Source: Planktomarina sp. (GTDB lineage Bacteria > Pseudomonadota > Alphaproteobacteria > Rhodobacterales > Rhodobacteraceae). Taken from it: a stretch of DNA of 8,359 nt. Numbering within the stretch: the stretch's first letter is position 1; each line of letters opens with the position of its first letter. The notes below the pieces were generated by a model that worked only from the letters and a program-made list of their open reading frames with translations, was not told the DNA's origin and did no database searches. Of the stretch, positions 1-6,927 are shown in pieces. The DNA lies in NCBI GenBank assembly GCA_016780825.1, contig JADHLF010000062.1:1-8359 (forward strand). Reading direction: 5' to 3'. A program made the translations under genes and the position numbers.

Positions 1-175
1 AAGCCAAACCAAGCGCTGTGTCGTCTAATCCGGTGCGTATAAACATGATCGCCAAAGGCAGCGCGAGCAGGGGCAAAGGAAAGGCGCGGGTCATCAAAAT
101 GAGCAGTCGGAACGTGGCCTTGCCGCGAAATTCAAACCGTGAGAGCGCGTATCCCGCCGGCGCTCCAATCGCTAG
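1..175 (-). pseudogene. 5'-truncated ABC transporter permease remnant (CUT1/MalG-like), running off the window
   Basis: Read on the minus strand in the frame of the upstream regulator, the bases after its TGA stop encode an uninterrupted permease segment to the window edge. It includes PAGYALSRFEFRGK, then TRAFPLPLLALPLAIMF and RTGLDDTALGLA. This is the typical end of TM2, cytoplasmic loop and TM3 of MalG-type inner-membrane permeases (binding-protein-dependent transport family) for sugars or polyols. Such proteins normally have about 90 residues before this point, including TM1 and most of TM2. Here they are absent: the codon before the segment is the regulator's stop, and no ATG, GTG or TTG precedes the conserved part. 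An ATG overlapping the stop (177-179) opens another frame that ends after 15 codons. I infer a remnant left by a deletion, or a frameshifted or misassembled gene. The EAA loop that contacts the ATPase would lie outside the window. Confidence 0.72.
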
Positions 176-955
176 TCATTTCAATTCTCCTTCCGCCACG
201 AATAGGCGGTCTTTAATATTATCAATGAGCGGTCTGAAGGCGCCGTCTGGAGGGCGGTCAACGATCACTGCGTCCATATCGACGATGTTACCGCCCAAGG
301 CGGGGGCTTGGCGCCCAAATTTGGAAGCATCCAGAACCAAGATGGATTTTTGCGCATTTTCGCAAATCTTTTGTCTGACATTCACCTCGGTCGTATGAAA
401 ATCCATCAATCTTCCGTCCTCAGCAACGCCCGCCACGCCGAAAATTGCAAAGTCGGCGCGATAGCGGCCAAAAAAATCCAAGACCTCATTTCCGAGTATG
501 TCGCGATCTGGCAAACGCACTTCACCGCCAGGGAGAATGATCCGGTTCGAGACCTCTTCGCTAAGCGCCATAGCCACGCTCAGATTATTGGTAATGACGG
601 TTAAATCCTTCCGGCAGCGCAGCGCTTTTGCCACGCTCAAAGGGGTGGAGCCAATCGAAATAAACAAGGTGGCGCCGTCTGGGATGAGACGCGCATTCGC
701 TTCGCCAATCGCGCGCTTGCCACCAAAATTTGTGCCGACACGTTGATCAAAAGGGGTGTTCAGAAACTCTTTGCTCAGCTCAATACGACCATGAACCCGG
801 TGCAGCATATCCCCTTCGCACAGCGCATCCACATCACGGCGAATTGTTTGCATTGAGACATCAAATAACTCCGCCAAGGCGCCAACGGACACAGCGCCTT
901 GCTCTAAGACAAGCTGAGTTATCGCCTCCCGCCGCGTTCGTTTTTTTGGTGCCAT
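176..955 (-). CDS. DeoR/GlpR-family transcriptional regulator
   Basis: This 259-residue protein has the normal length and order of a DeoR-family repressor. An N-terminal winged HTH (about residues 7-58) contains the recognition stretch SVGALAELFDVSMQTIRRD. A sugar-phosphate-sensing DeoRC domain (about 78-235) shows the ribose-phosphate-isomerase-like signatures IGSTPLSVAKAL, TNNL, LPGGEVR and DASKFGR. Such proteins bind AT-rich operators as oligomers and release them on binding a phosphorylated sugar or polyol. I chose the ATG at 953-955 because GAGAGG (960-965) lies 4 nt upstream and MAPKKRTRREAI is a normal family start. A TTG four codons earlier would sit inside that site. The gene is divergent from the HAD hydrolase and sits directly upstream of a permease fragment, so its likely job is control of an adjacent transport/catabolic locus and of itself. 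The inducer is unknown. Confidence 0.93.
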   Translation of the reverse strand: MAPKKRTRREAITQLVLEQGAVSVGALAELFDVSMQTIRRDVDALCEGDMLHRVHGRIELSKEFLNTPFDQRVGTNFGGKRAIGEANARLIPDGATLFISIGSTPLSVAKALRCRKDLTVITNNLSVAMALSEEVSNRIILPGGEVRLPDRDILGNEVLDFFGRYRADFAIFGVAGVAEDGRLMDFHTTEVNVRQKICENAQKSILVLDASKFGRQAPALGGNIVDMDAVIVDRPPDGAFRPLIDNIKDRLFVAEGELK

Positions 956-1099
956 TTCGCCTCTCAATATTGAGTCGTCCGTAGGTTAGACCCCTCAAAA
1001 CAACAAAACAACATTTTATTTTGTTGTTTTAATCTTTTTTGTTTCGTTTTTCGCGGTATGGTAGAGGCGGCGCGAAACTGTTCAAATTAGTGGGGACCA
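956..1099. promoter_or_regulatory. Divergent regulatory region with TTTTGTTGTTTT inverted repeat
   Basis: This 144-bp AT-rich gap separates the DeoR gene (minus) from the HAD hydrolase (plus). It holds a perfect inverted repeat: AAAACAACAAAA at 997-1008 and TTTTGTTGTTTT at 1019-1030, with centres 22 bp apart, about two helical turns. A related T-rich box, TTTTGTTTCGTTTT, follows at 1037-1050. Repeated T-rich boxes of this kind are usual operators for DeoR-family proteins, so autoregulation plus control of the HAD gene is the natural inference. A weak -10-like TATGGT (1057-1062) could serve the plus-strand gene, but no good -35 is visible. On the minus strand TCTAAC (984-989) is a weak -10 candidate. 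A 12-bp palindrome CTCAATATTGAG (963-974) lies next to the DeoR ribosome site. Confidence 0.6.
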
Positions 1100-1984
1100 A
1101 TGCCAACGACACAGGAAGTATTCGAACGATATCAGGAGATAAGGCGCCGATTTCCGTCGGCAAATATCGCACCACTCACGCGTGATATCGACTCGCTTTT
1201 GGATATTGCACAGGATGTTGACGCTTTCGTTTTTGATGCTTTTGGCGTTTTGAATGTGGGTGAAACCTTGATTCCTGGTGCGGACAAGCGGCTGGATCAA
1301 CTTCGTCAACTCGGATGTGCCATTCGAATTCTAACCAATGCCGCAAGCTATGATCGGAGCGGCGCAATCGCGAAATTCAAACGACTTGGCATTCACATTC
1401 AGGATGACGAAATAATAACCAGCCGTGAAGCCGTTCTACACCATGTCGGGGACGCACATTGGGGCGTTATCTGCGCAGACAGCGACGCGCTGCTGGACCT
1501 CCCAAAGCCCGTAACCCGGCTTGGCAACCGGTTGGAAGACTATAACGCGGCCGACAAATTTTTATTTCTGTCAACCGCGGATTGGACGGCCCAAAAACAA
1601 GAGCTTTTGCTTAAGTCAATGCAACGCAACCCCCGCCCTCTATTGGTTGGAAACGCCGATTTGGCCGCGCCACGGGACAAGAGTTTGTCCTATGAACCCG
1701 GTCATTTTGGACATCTGATCGCGGATCAATTTCCTCAATACGTTCAATTCTTTGGCAAACCGTTCCCAGAGGTTTATGATTTGATCGAAGCCTCTTTGAG
1801 CGGCGTGCAATCAAACCGCATCGCAATGTGCGGCGACACGTTGCACACAGATATCTTAGGGGCCGCTGCCCGAGGTTGGCGTACTGTGCTGGTGACCCAA
1901 GATGGATTGTTCGCAGGACAGGACACCACTGAGTTTTCGATGCAATCGGGCCTTTTTGCCGATTGGCGGCTTGCCCGCATTTGA
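1100..1984 (+). CDS. HAD-superfamily class IIA hydrolase (TIGR01459-like phosphatase)
   Basis: The 294-residue protein carries all four HAD motifs in order. Motif I is FVFDAFGVLNVG, with the nucleophile at D46. Motif II is ILTNAAS, with T79. The motif III lysine is K220 in FFGKPFPEVYDL. Motif IV is CGDTLHTDILGAAARGW, with D246 and D251. The long insert between motifs II and III is the C2-type cap of class IIA enzymes (NagD/phosphoglycolate-phosphatase type). The second acidic residue of motif I is Phe48 here; relatives of the TIGR01459 group often have DVWGVL, so an aromatic at this place is probably a family trait. The expected role is cytosolic dephosphorylation of a small phosphorylated metabolite. 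Divergence from a DeoR regulator and a nearby sugar/polyol permease suggests a sugar- or polyol-phosphate substrate, which is inference. GGGGA (1092-1096) is a close, weak ribosome site. Confidence 0.88.
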   Translation: MPTTQEVFERYQEIRRRFPSANIAPLTRDIDSLLDIAQDVDAFVFDAFGVLNVGETLIPGADKRLDQLRQLGCAIRILTNAASYDRSGAIAKFKRLGIHIQDDEIITSREAVLHHVGDAHWGVICADSDALLDLPKPVTRLGNRLEDYNAADKFLFLSTADWTAQKQELLLKSMQRNPRPLLVGNADLAAPRDKSLSYEPGHFGHLIADQFPQYVQFFGKPFPEVYDLIEASLSGVQSNRIAMCGDTLHTDILGAAARGWRTVLVTQDGLFAGQDTTEFSMQSGLFADWRLARI

Positions 1985-2079
1985 ACGGGAAAGCCAACTG
2001 CAAAACCTTCAGTCCGCTTTGAGTGGGGGCCGCCCTGTGATTGCGGCATCCTCACCTTGCAGGCTTCAGGGGCGCGAGA

Positions 2080-3204
2080 TTATTTGACCAGGGCTGCGCC
2101 TTCGGCCAGAGCGCTCAGCTTGGCATAGGCGATATTGGGGTCAACCGTGCCAAAGCCGGCGAAGGTGCCAAAGCCGCAGTCACTGCCAGCGATCACCCGT
2201 TCATGCCCGACGATATCGACAAATCTTTCGATCCGCTGCGCCACCAGTTCTGGATGCTCGACAAAATTCGTCGTCGTGTCGACCACGCCAGGCACCAAAA
2301 TCTTTGTATCAGGAATATCGGCCTTCCGGTCCCGAAAAACGGTCCATTCATGCCCGTGGCGCGGGTTTGAGGTTTCAAACAACACATAGCGCGCCTTAGC
2401 GGACATCAGCGTGTCAAACATTTTCGACATGGGAATGTCACAGATATGCGGCCCTTCGTAATTGCCCCAGCAAATATGAATTCTCACACGGTCTTCGGGC
2501 ACATCCGACAGCGCATGGTTGAGCGCCTCCACATGGGTGGCGGCAACCGTCAGAAATTCATCATCGCTCATATCCGTGAAGAGCATGTGCCGCGAGAGCG
2601 CAAGATCGGGGCAATCCAATTGCAGGTCGAGGCCGGCGGCGATTATGGTTTGATATTCTTGCTTCATCGCATCCGCCAAAGCGGCCAGATAGGCTTCGCG
2701 ATTTGGGTAGAAGTTATTTTGCAAGAATAAGGAGATCACACCGGGGCTGGCGGCATTCATGAAACCTCTTTCGATCCCCTGCGCAGCCATGGCGGATTTG
2801 AGATTGGCGATATCCTTTCCCAACTCTCCTTGCCCTTTTGATCTGACCTCTCCCACGCACATGGGACGCGCATAGGTGGGGGTTCCGCCGCCATCGGCCA
2901 AACGCTTTAGAAAACTCGGGAACATGGCCAAATCGGCCGGCGCATTGCGTTCGCTGTCACCGGCAAACCCAGTGTAGCGGTCTTTGACATAGGTGGCATA
3001 GGAGATCTTGGACGTCTCGCCATCGCTCACAATATCGATGCCAACCTCTTTTTGCCGTCTCACGGTTTGGGCAACAGCAGCGGACATGGTGTCATCAAAC
3101 CCGGCTTGATCGTAAGGGGTTCCTTTTTCGCGCGCAAAGATGAAATCGACAACCTCCTGCGAGCGGGGCAATGATCCTGTGTGCGTGGTCAATACTTTAG
3201 ACAT
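2080..3204 (-). CDS. Cobalamin-independent methionine synthase-like protein (MetE C-terminal type)
   Basis: This 374-residue protein corresponds to the catalytic C-terminal barrel of MetE and lacks the N-terminal half of the full-length (about 750-residue) enzyme. It has the family opening THTGSLPRS (7-15), a DGE motif (61-63) and the zinc-site residues expected for the fold: H243 and C245 in RIHICWGNYEG, E277 in LFETSNP, and C343 in AGSDCGFGTFAG. PGVVDTTTNFVEHPELVAQR is also typical. Enzymes of this fold activate a thiol on zinc for alkyl transfer. Relatives of this length include YxjG/YxjH-type and short core MetE proteins and epoxyalkane:coenzyme M transferase, so true methionine synthesis is not assured. 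The ATG at 3202-3204 is set by AAGGAGA (3211-3217), 6 nt upstream; a longer open frame into the hydrolase gene is not used. It overlaps the hydrolase stop by 8 bp and is the last gene of the operon. Confidence 0.88.
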   Translation of the reverse strand: MSKVLTTHTGSLPRSQEVVDFIFAREKGTPYDQAGFDDTMSAAVAQTVRRQKEVGIDIVSDGETSKISYATYVKDRYTGFAGDSERNAPADLAMFPSFLKRLADGGGTPTYARPMCVGEVRSKGQGELGKDIANLKSAMAAQGIERGFMNAASPGVISLFLQNNFYPNREAYLAALADAMKQEYQTIIAAGLDLQLDCPDLALSRHMLFTDMSDDEFLTVAATHVEALNHALSDVPEDRVRIHICWGNYEGPHICDIPMSKMFDTLMSAKARYVLFETSNPRHGHEWTVFRDRKADIPDTKILVPGVVDTTTNFVEHPELVAQRIERFVDIVGHERVIAGSDCGFGTFAGFGTVDPNIAYAKLSALAEGAALVK

Positions 3205-3937
3205 GTTCGATCTCCTTAGGGGGCAGGGGCGGGACGCTCTTGGCCCCATCGAGCCAAATGCGCAGCGCGGTATTGATGGCCTCGGGCTGTTCAAGCGTTG
3301 GCAAGTGACCAGCCCCGTCAATGATCTCAAGCCGCGCGCCAGAAATGAGCTGCGCCAATAAAACATGGCGATCCAGCGGACATAAACGATCCTCCTTGCC
3401 GCAGAGGATCAGGCTCGGCACCGTCACCTGCTTGAGACTGTCTTGTTGATCTGGGCGGGTGGCCAGCGCTTCTGATTGACTGACAAAGACCTCGGGCCCA
3501 AGCTGTAGGGCCATGGTCATGCAGAGATCCAATATGTCGCTCCTTTGCGCGCTATCGGCAAGGTAATTTGGCTTCATCTCATCGCGCAGCACCGCGCGGA
3601 GGTGGCCTTGCCGCACCTGCGCTTTTTGGCGCTCACGATTGGCGCTTACGGCTGGATCTTCGGCTCTGGGATTGGTGGCCATTAAGGCCAAATGTGTGAC
3701 GCGCTCCGGTGCGCGGCGCATGATCTCCATCGCCACGATCCCTCCCATCGACAGCCCCGCGAGCGCAAATTGCGGCGGGGCGCATTGCAAGACCGAATAG
3801 GCCATGCCCGCGATTGTATTGGCGCCCGTCAATGGCGGCACCAAAACCGCTCGGTCGGCAGAAAACGCCGCGATCTGCGGCGCAAAGAGCCGCGCATCGC
3901 ACATCAGGCCCGGCAATAGAACGAGAGAGCCGGCCAA
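3197..3937 (-). CDS. Alpha/beta-fold hydrolase
   Basis: This 246-residue protein is a complete single-domain alpha/beta hydrolase. LVLLPGLMCDARLF (5-18) is the first strand and oxyanion loop. The nucleophile elbow is GLSMGG with S63, the acid is D183 in LILCGKEDRLCP, and the base is H211 in IIDGAGHLPTLEQP. There is no signal peptide, so it is cytosolic. The family cleaves esters, lactones, thioesters or C-C bonds, and the substrate cannot be chosen from sequence. The start is TTG (3935-3937), only one codon after the TGA of the bicupin gene. The first ATG (residue 12) would remove the first strand and oxyanion region, so TTG with translational coupling is the better choice. It overlaps the MetE-like gene by 8 bp. 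The last 16 residues, rich in Pro and Lys/Glu, extend past the hydrolase fold. Confidence 0.9.
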   Translation of the reverse strand: MAGSLVLLPGLMCDARLFAPQIAAFSADRAVLVPPLTGANTIAGMAYSVLQCAPPQFALAGLSMGGIVAMEIMRRAPERVTHLALMATNPRAEDPAVSANRERQKAQVRQGHLRAVLRDEMKPNYLADSAQRSDILDLCMTMALQLGPEVFVSQSEALATRPDQQDSLKQVTVPSLILCGKEDRLCPLDRHVLLAQLISGARLEIIDGAGHLPTLEQPEAINTALRIWLDGAKSVPPLPPKEIEHV

Positions 3938-3940
3938 GGA

Positions 3941-4906
3941 TCAAGCCACCCAAGTGGGGCCAGCAGGGTCATCGGTGGCAATGATATGGTAGAGCGCGGC
4001 TTCCCCGGTCATGGAGGGCACGGCGCTATGTGACAGATGTTCCGGCACGGACATCGTATCTCCCGGAGCCAGCGTTGTGGCACCACCCTCCCACACAACC
4101 CGCCAATGGCCTTTCACCGGCATCAAGACGCTGGGCCGATCATGGGCATGGGGCTTTTCGGTCGCGCAGTGACGGGTGATAAAATCAATCTCGAACCCAG
4201 GGCGGTCTCGGATCAACCCTTTCTCCCCAATGACTTTGACAGAGCCGCTGTGAGCCAATGCAACCATATCAAGATAGCGTCGGACATAGCCGCCCACCAC
4301 CTCCATAGGGGTCGGTACATTGACTTGCTGCAACTGCGCATCACTCAAGACCGGCATCGGCGCAAGCCCATCGGGCAGACGCTCCCCTTTCTTTGTGTCA
4401 TAAAGCTTGCCATTTTCGCCAAGGATCAACCCATGGTCTTTGGCATCTTCAATGACATGCGGTGCCCAGATCACGCCGCCGCCGGCGTCATCACCGCCCA
4501 AAACCGCCATGATCATCCCATAATCTGTGCCGATATTCTCAAAGCCTCGGAACATATTGGTGGGGATATTGATGATATCCCCCTCTTGCAAAATCACCTC
4601 GCCGGCATCGCCCCTTTCGCCCCAGAAAAAGCGCCAGCGCCCGGAGAGCACAAAGAAAACTTCTGCCGTGCGATGATTGTGCAATGAATTTCGACATTTT
4701 GGAGGCTGTCCGGCCGCACCAATGTTAAACCCATGCGGCAAGGCAATATGCACATGTTGATCCGGCGATTCAGACACCCCTCCGCCAATGATCGTGAAAT
4801 TCTCTTTTTGGTCGCTGCCGGGCGTGTGCGCATCGATAAAGGCTGTTTTGCATGGAATGAGATCGCCATAGCGGACAATGCGTTTTTCCATCTCTTCTGG
4901 GGTCAT
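3941..4906 (-). CDS. Bicupin protein (gentisate-dioxygenase-like architecture)
   Basis: Two cupin barrels lie in 321 residues. Cupin 1 (about 50-135) has a complete motif 1, LHNHRTAEVFFVLSGRW, with H76, H78 and E82 as metal ligands. Its motif 2, GDIINIPTNMFRGFENIG, lacks the usual histidine. Cupin 2 (about 235-315) has HAHDRPSVLMPVKGHW with H253 and H255 but no matching Glu, and GDTMSVPEHLSHSAVP supplies H293. Metal sites therefore seem possible in both halves, each with three protein ligands. The two-barrel layout resembles gentisate 1,2-dioxygenase and related ring-cleaving enzymes, but also isomerases and quercetinase-like proteins, so the reaction is open. The ATG at 4904-4906 has AAGGA (4914-4918) 7 nt upstream. 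It lies 34 bp after the SnoaL-like gene and 3 bp before the hydrolase, and is cytosolic with no signal peptide. Confidence 0.86.
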   Translation of the reverse strand: MTPEEMEKRIVRYGDLIPCKTAFIDAHTPGSDQKENFTIIGGGVSESPDQHVHIALPHGFNIGAAGQPPKCRNSLHNHRTAEVFFVLSGRWRFFWGERGDAGEVILQEGDIINIPTNMFRGFENIGTDYGMIMAVLGGDDAGGGVIWAPHVIEDAKDHGLILGENGKLYDTKKGERLPDGLAPMPVLSDAQLQQVNVPTPMEVVGGYVRRYLDMVALAHSGSVKVIGEKGLIRDRPGFEIDFITRHCATEKPHAHDRPSVLMPVKGHWRVVWEGGATTLAPGDTMSVPEHLSHSAVPSMTGEAALYHIIATDDPAGPTWVA

Positions 4907-4940
4907 CCTATGTTCCTTTTTGCTAGATCCAAAACGCAGC

Positions 4941-5909
4941 CTAAGGGCCTGCCATCAAAATTTGTTTCCAGATCGCGATTTCGTCATAAAGCGCATATTC
5001 ACGGCGCAGGCCCCAGGGCCCAAACTCTGCATGACACATGCCAAAGACATGAACGGGTTTGCCTGTGGGGGCGCCAAAGCTGCCCCAACCCTCATGCAGA
5101 CCGTCCAGTGACCAGCGGATTGCAGCGCGCGGGCTGAGCATGCCGCCATCCATTCCAATTTGGTGATGAATTTTAAATTCCGCCTTGGGAAAAGAAGCCC
5201 GCAGACCCAGCCAAAAGCCAATGCTGTCGTTGCGACCCAATGTGGTTTTGCCCCCGGCATAGTCTCCGATCACGGCCCGGTCATAGCTTTTGAAAATATG
5301 GTTGAAGTCCTGCGCCATTATTCGGTTGAGAATATCGGCATATTTCTGACCCCAGGGGTTGTCATTTCCCCGACCGTGATAGCCTCCGTCCATATCATAT
5401 TCAGGCAAAAAAGCCGGCTGCGCCGCCTGTGGCCCGCCTTCTTTTTCAATAAGTTGGGCTGCAAATTCTGCGGGATCATATCCAAGTTGGCGCACAATTC
5501 CGCCATAATCGCGCACCAGCCATTCGTCATAGATGGTTTCCCCCTTGGCGGCACAATCTGCAATGACCCGAACGGTCCATGTCTTGCCCGTGGCCTTGCC
5601 AAATTGTCCGTCCTGCAAATGGGTCGCTTTGGTGATCAATCGATGCGACGACAGATGGCCATGCTCTGGCGTTTCCGACCAAATGACATCCTCGCCAAAG
5701 AGTTGCCGATCTGGGAACTCGTGAATCGTGGTCATCGTTGAGGCTTTTACAGCTTCATTGCCTCTTTGAATGCCCATGGGGCTGCGCACGACGATATCGG
5801 GGGCATAATAATGATTGAGGCTCTCGACACCGCGGTCTTCCCAGATTTGCTTGGTAATTCCGATGATGTAATCGGGAAAATCTTGCCAATTATTCGCATA
5901 GGGTTTCAT
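4941..5909 (-). CDS. Two-domain SnoaL-like / NTF2-fold protein
   Basis: The 322-residue protein appears to be two NTF2-like (SnoaL-type) alpha+beta cone domains in tandem. Domain 1 spans about 8-150, with HYYAPDIVVRSPMGIQRG, FPDRQLFGEDVIW and a strand ending in YDEWLVRDYGGIVRQLG. Domain 2 spans about 185-318, with RNDSIGFWLGLRASFPKAEF, IRWSLDGLHEGWGSFGAPTG and EYALYDEIAIWKQI. The pattern of a polar site in each cone (D38, H89, D128, E129 and others) fits SnoaL-like enzymes, which include polyketide cyclases, isomerases and dehydratases. No specific reaction can be assigned. It starts at the ATG at 5907-5909 with AAGGA (5917-5921) 7 nt upstream. That site lies inside the end of the LacI gene, which it overlaps by 20 bp, implying coupled translation. 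A related protein is encoded at the head of the same operon. Confidence 0.8.
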   Translation of the reverse strand: MKPYANNWQDFPDYIIGITKQIWEDRGVESLNHYYAPDIVVRSPMGIQRGNEAVKASTMTTIHEFPDRQLFGEDVIWSETPEHGHLSSHRLITKATHLQDGQFGKATGKTWTVRVIADCAAKGETIYDEWLVRDYGGIVRQLGYDPAEFAAQLIEKEGGPQAAQPAFLPEYDMDGGYHGRGNDNPWGQKYADILNRIMAQDFNHIFKSYDRAVIGDYAGGKTTLGRNDSIGFWLGLRASFPKAEFKIHHQIGMDGGMLSPRAAIRWSLDGLHEGWGSFGAPTGKPVHVFGMCHAEFGPWGLRREYALYDEIAIWKQILMAGP

Positions 5910-6927
5910 TTGTCCATCCTTCTGGAAGTCGCGCCGAGCGGCGAATTATAAGCGGTCCATCCAGCGCAACCCGGCTGGGTCTGCTGCTGGGATCATCAAT
6001 TTGCCGCAGTAGGGTGTCTACGGTTCTGGCCACCATTTGATTGACGGGTTGGCGCACAGTTGTCAGATCATAGGCCCGCCAGGCCGCCGTCGGCACATCG
6101 TCATAGCCAACGACTGAAACATCATTGGGCACATCGACCCCAAGTTCAAAACGCAGGGTGTCCATCACCGCAAAGGCCATATGATCATTTGCGACAAAGA
6201 CCGCATCTGGCGGGGCCTTGCGATCAAACATCTCCAGCGTGGCTTGGCGGGCGCTGTCCATATGAAAATTGCCAATGGTGCGCACATCTATATCGCGCCC
6301 AGACTCTGCGAGCCTTTGGCGAAAGCCAAATTCCCGGTCGCGCTGCGTCGAGGCTCCCTCCCAACCGGCAATATAGCCGATGCGATTTGGCGCCGTGGCC
6401 AATAGAAATTCGGCGACTTTTCGACCGCCTTGGATATTGTCCGAGGTGACGGAGGACAAGGATTGCAAATCTTGGCTGCGGTTGAACAAGACCACCGGGA
6501 CCCCGGCGTTTTGACACCGATCGAGCAGCTGCGAGGAGAGCGCCACCGAGGCGGCAACAATTCCGTCTACCTGATAGTCTAATATCTCACCAAGGATTTC
6601 ATCGAGATTGTCCGTGGCCGTATTGGCCATGAAAATCAGCACATGATAGCCGCGGTCTTGCAGCATGGCCGAGAGTTTTTCCAAGGCCTCCGGATAGAAT
6701 TGGTTTTCCAAATAGGCCACCACCAAACCAATAATCCGGCTCTTGCCACTGACCATGGCGCGCGCGATGCTATTGGGCCGATAGCCCAATTTCACCGCAG
6801 CTTGCCGAACTTTCAGCGCGGTTTTTGCCGAGGCTGATGCGCCGGGCGTGAAGACTCGGCTGACGGCGGATTGGCTCACCCCAGCCAGGGCGGCGACTTC
6901 GGCAGAGGTGACTTTAACTTGCGACAT
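5890..6927 (-). CDS. LacI-family transcriptional regulator
   Basis: This 345-residue regulator has the standard layout. The N-terminal HTH VTSAEVAALAGVSQSAVSRV (6-25) is followed by the hinge region YRPNSIARAMVSGKS (49-63), then a periplasmic-binding-protein-like effector domain starting IIGLVVAYLENQFYPE. Later hallmarks are DGIVAAS, VPVVLFNR, DNIQGGRKVAEFL, DAVFVANDHMAFAVMDTLR and VSVVGYDDVPTAAW, all typical of sugar- or small-molecule-responsive LacI proteins. I place the start at the ATG 6925-6927, which shares its A with the SDR stop (TGATG). A TTG five codons upstream has GGAGG directly against it and is less likely. Its place inside the operon suggests that it represses the operon and itself, with the operator upstream of the window. 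The ligand is probably the pathway substrate or an intermediate (inference). Confidence 0.94.
   Translation of the reverse strand: MSQVKVTSAEVAALAGVSQSAVSRVFTPGASASAKTALKVRQAAVKLGYRPNSIARAMVSGKSRIIGLVVAYLENQFYPEALEKLSAMLQDRGYHVLIFMANTATDNLDEILGEILDYQVDGIVAASVALSSQLLDRCQNAGVPVVLFNRSQDLQSLSSVTSDNIQGGRKVAEFLLATAPNRIGYIAGWEGASTQRDREFGFRQRLAESGRDIDVRTIGNFHMDSARQATLEMFDRKAPPDAVFVANDHMAFAVMDTLRFELGVDVPNDVSVVGYDDVPTAAWRAYDLTTVRQPVNQMVARTVDTLLRQIDDPSSRPSRVALDGPLIIRRSARLPEGWTNETLCE

Noticed and set aside
18..398. 126-codon plus-strand open frame across the permease fragment and the DeoR 3' end
   Set aside because: The minus strand carries clear permease and DeoR motifs over the same bases. The plus-strand product is low-complexity and Ser/Arg-rich with no family.
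997..1030. Intrinsic terminator or CRISPR-like repeat at the TTTTGTTGTTTT inverted repeat
   Set aside because: The stem is almost all A-T, it lies between divergent gene starts, and there are no spacers. An operator is the simpler reading.
1611..2003. Minus-strand 130-codon frame opposite the HAD gene
   Set aside because: It is antisense to the HAD motifs, with no domain content.
1985..2079. Possible bidirectional terminator between the convergent HAD and MetE-like genes
   Set aside because: Only a 5-bp GCCGC/GCGGC stem with a 9-nt loop (2029-2047) was found, with no T-run on either strand. This is too weak to call.
3205..3366. N-terminal extension of the MetE-like protein by 54 residues
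   Set aside because: The extension would overlap the hydrolase reading frame and precedes a family-typical MSKVLTTHTGS start that has a strong AAGGAGA site at 3211-3217.
4037..4687. 216-codon plus-strand open frame opposite the bicupin gene
   Set aside because: It lies wholly antisense to a convincing cupin gene and its translation has no recognisable domain. It is a shadow of the codon composition.
5160..5741. 193-codon plus-strand open frame opposite the SnoaL-like gene
   Set aside because: It is antisense to a supported gene, with no domain signature and no clear ribosome site.
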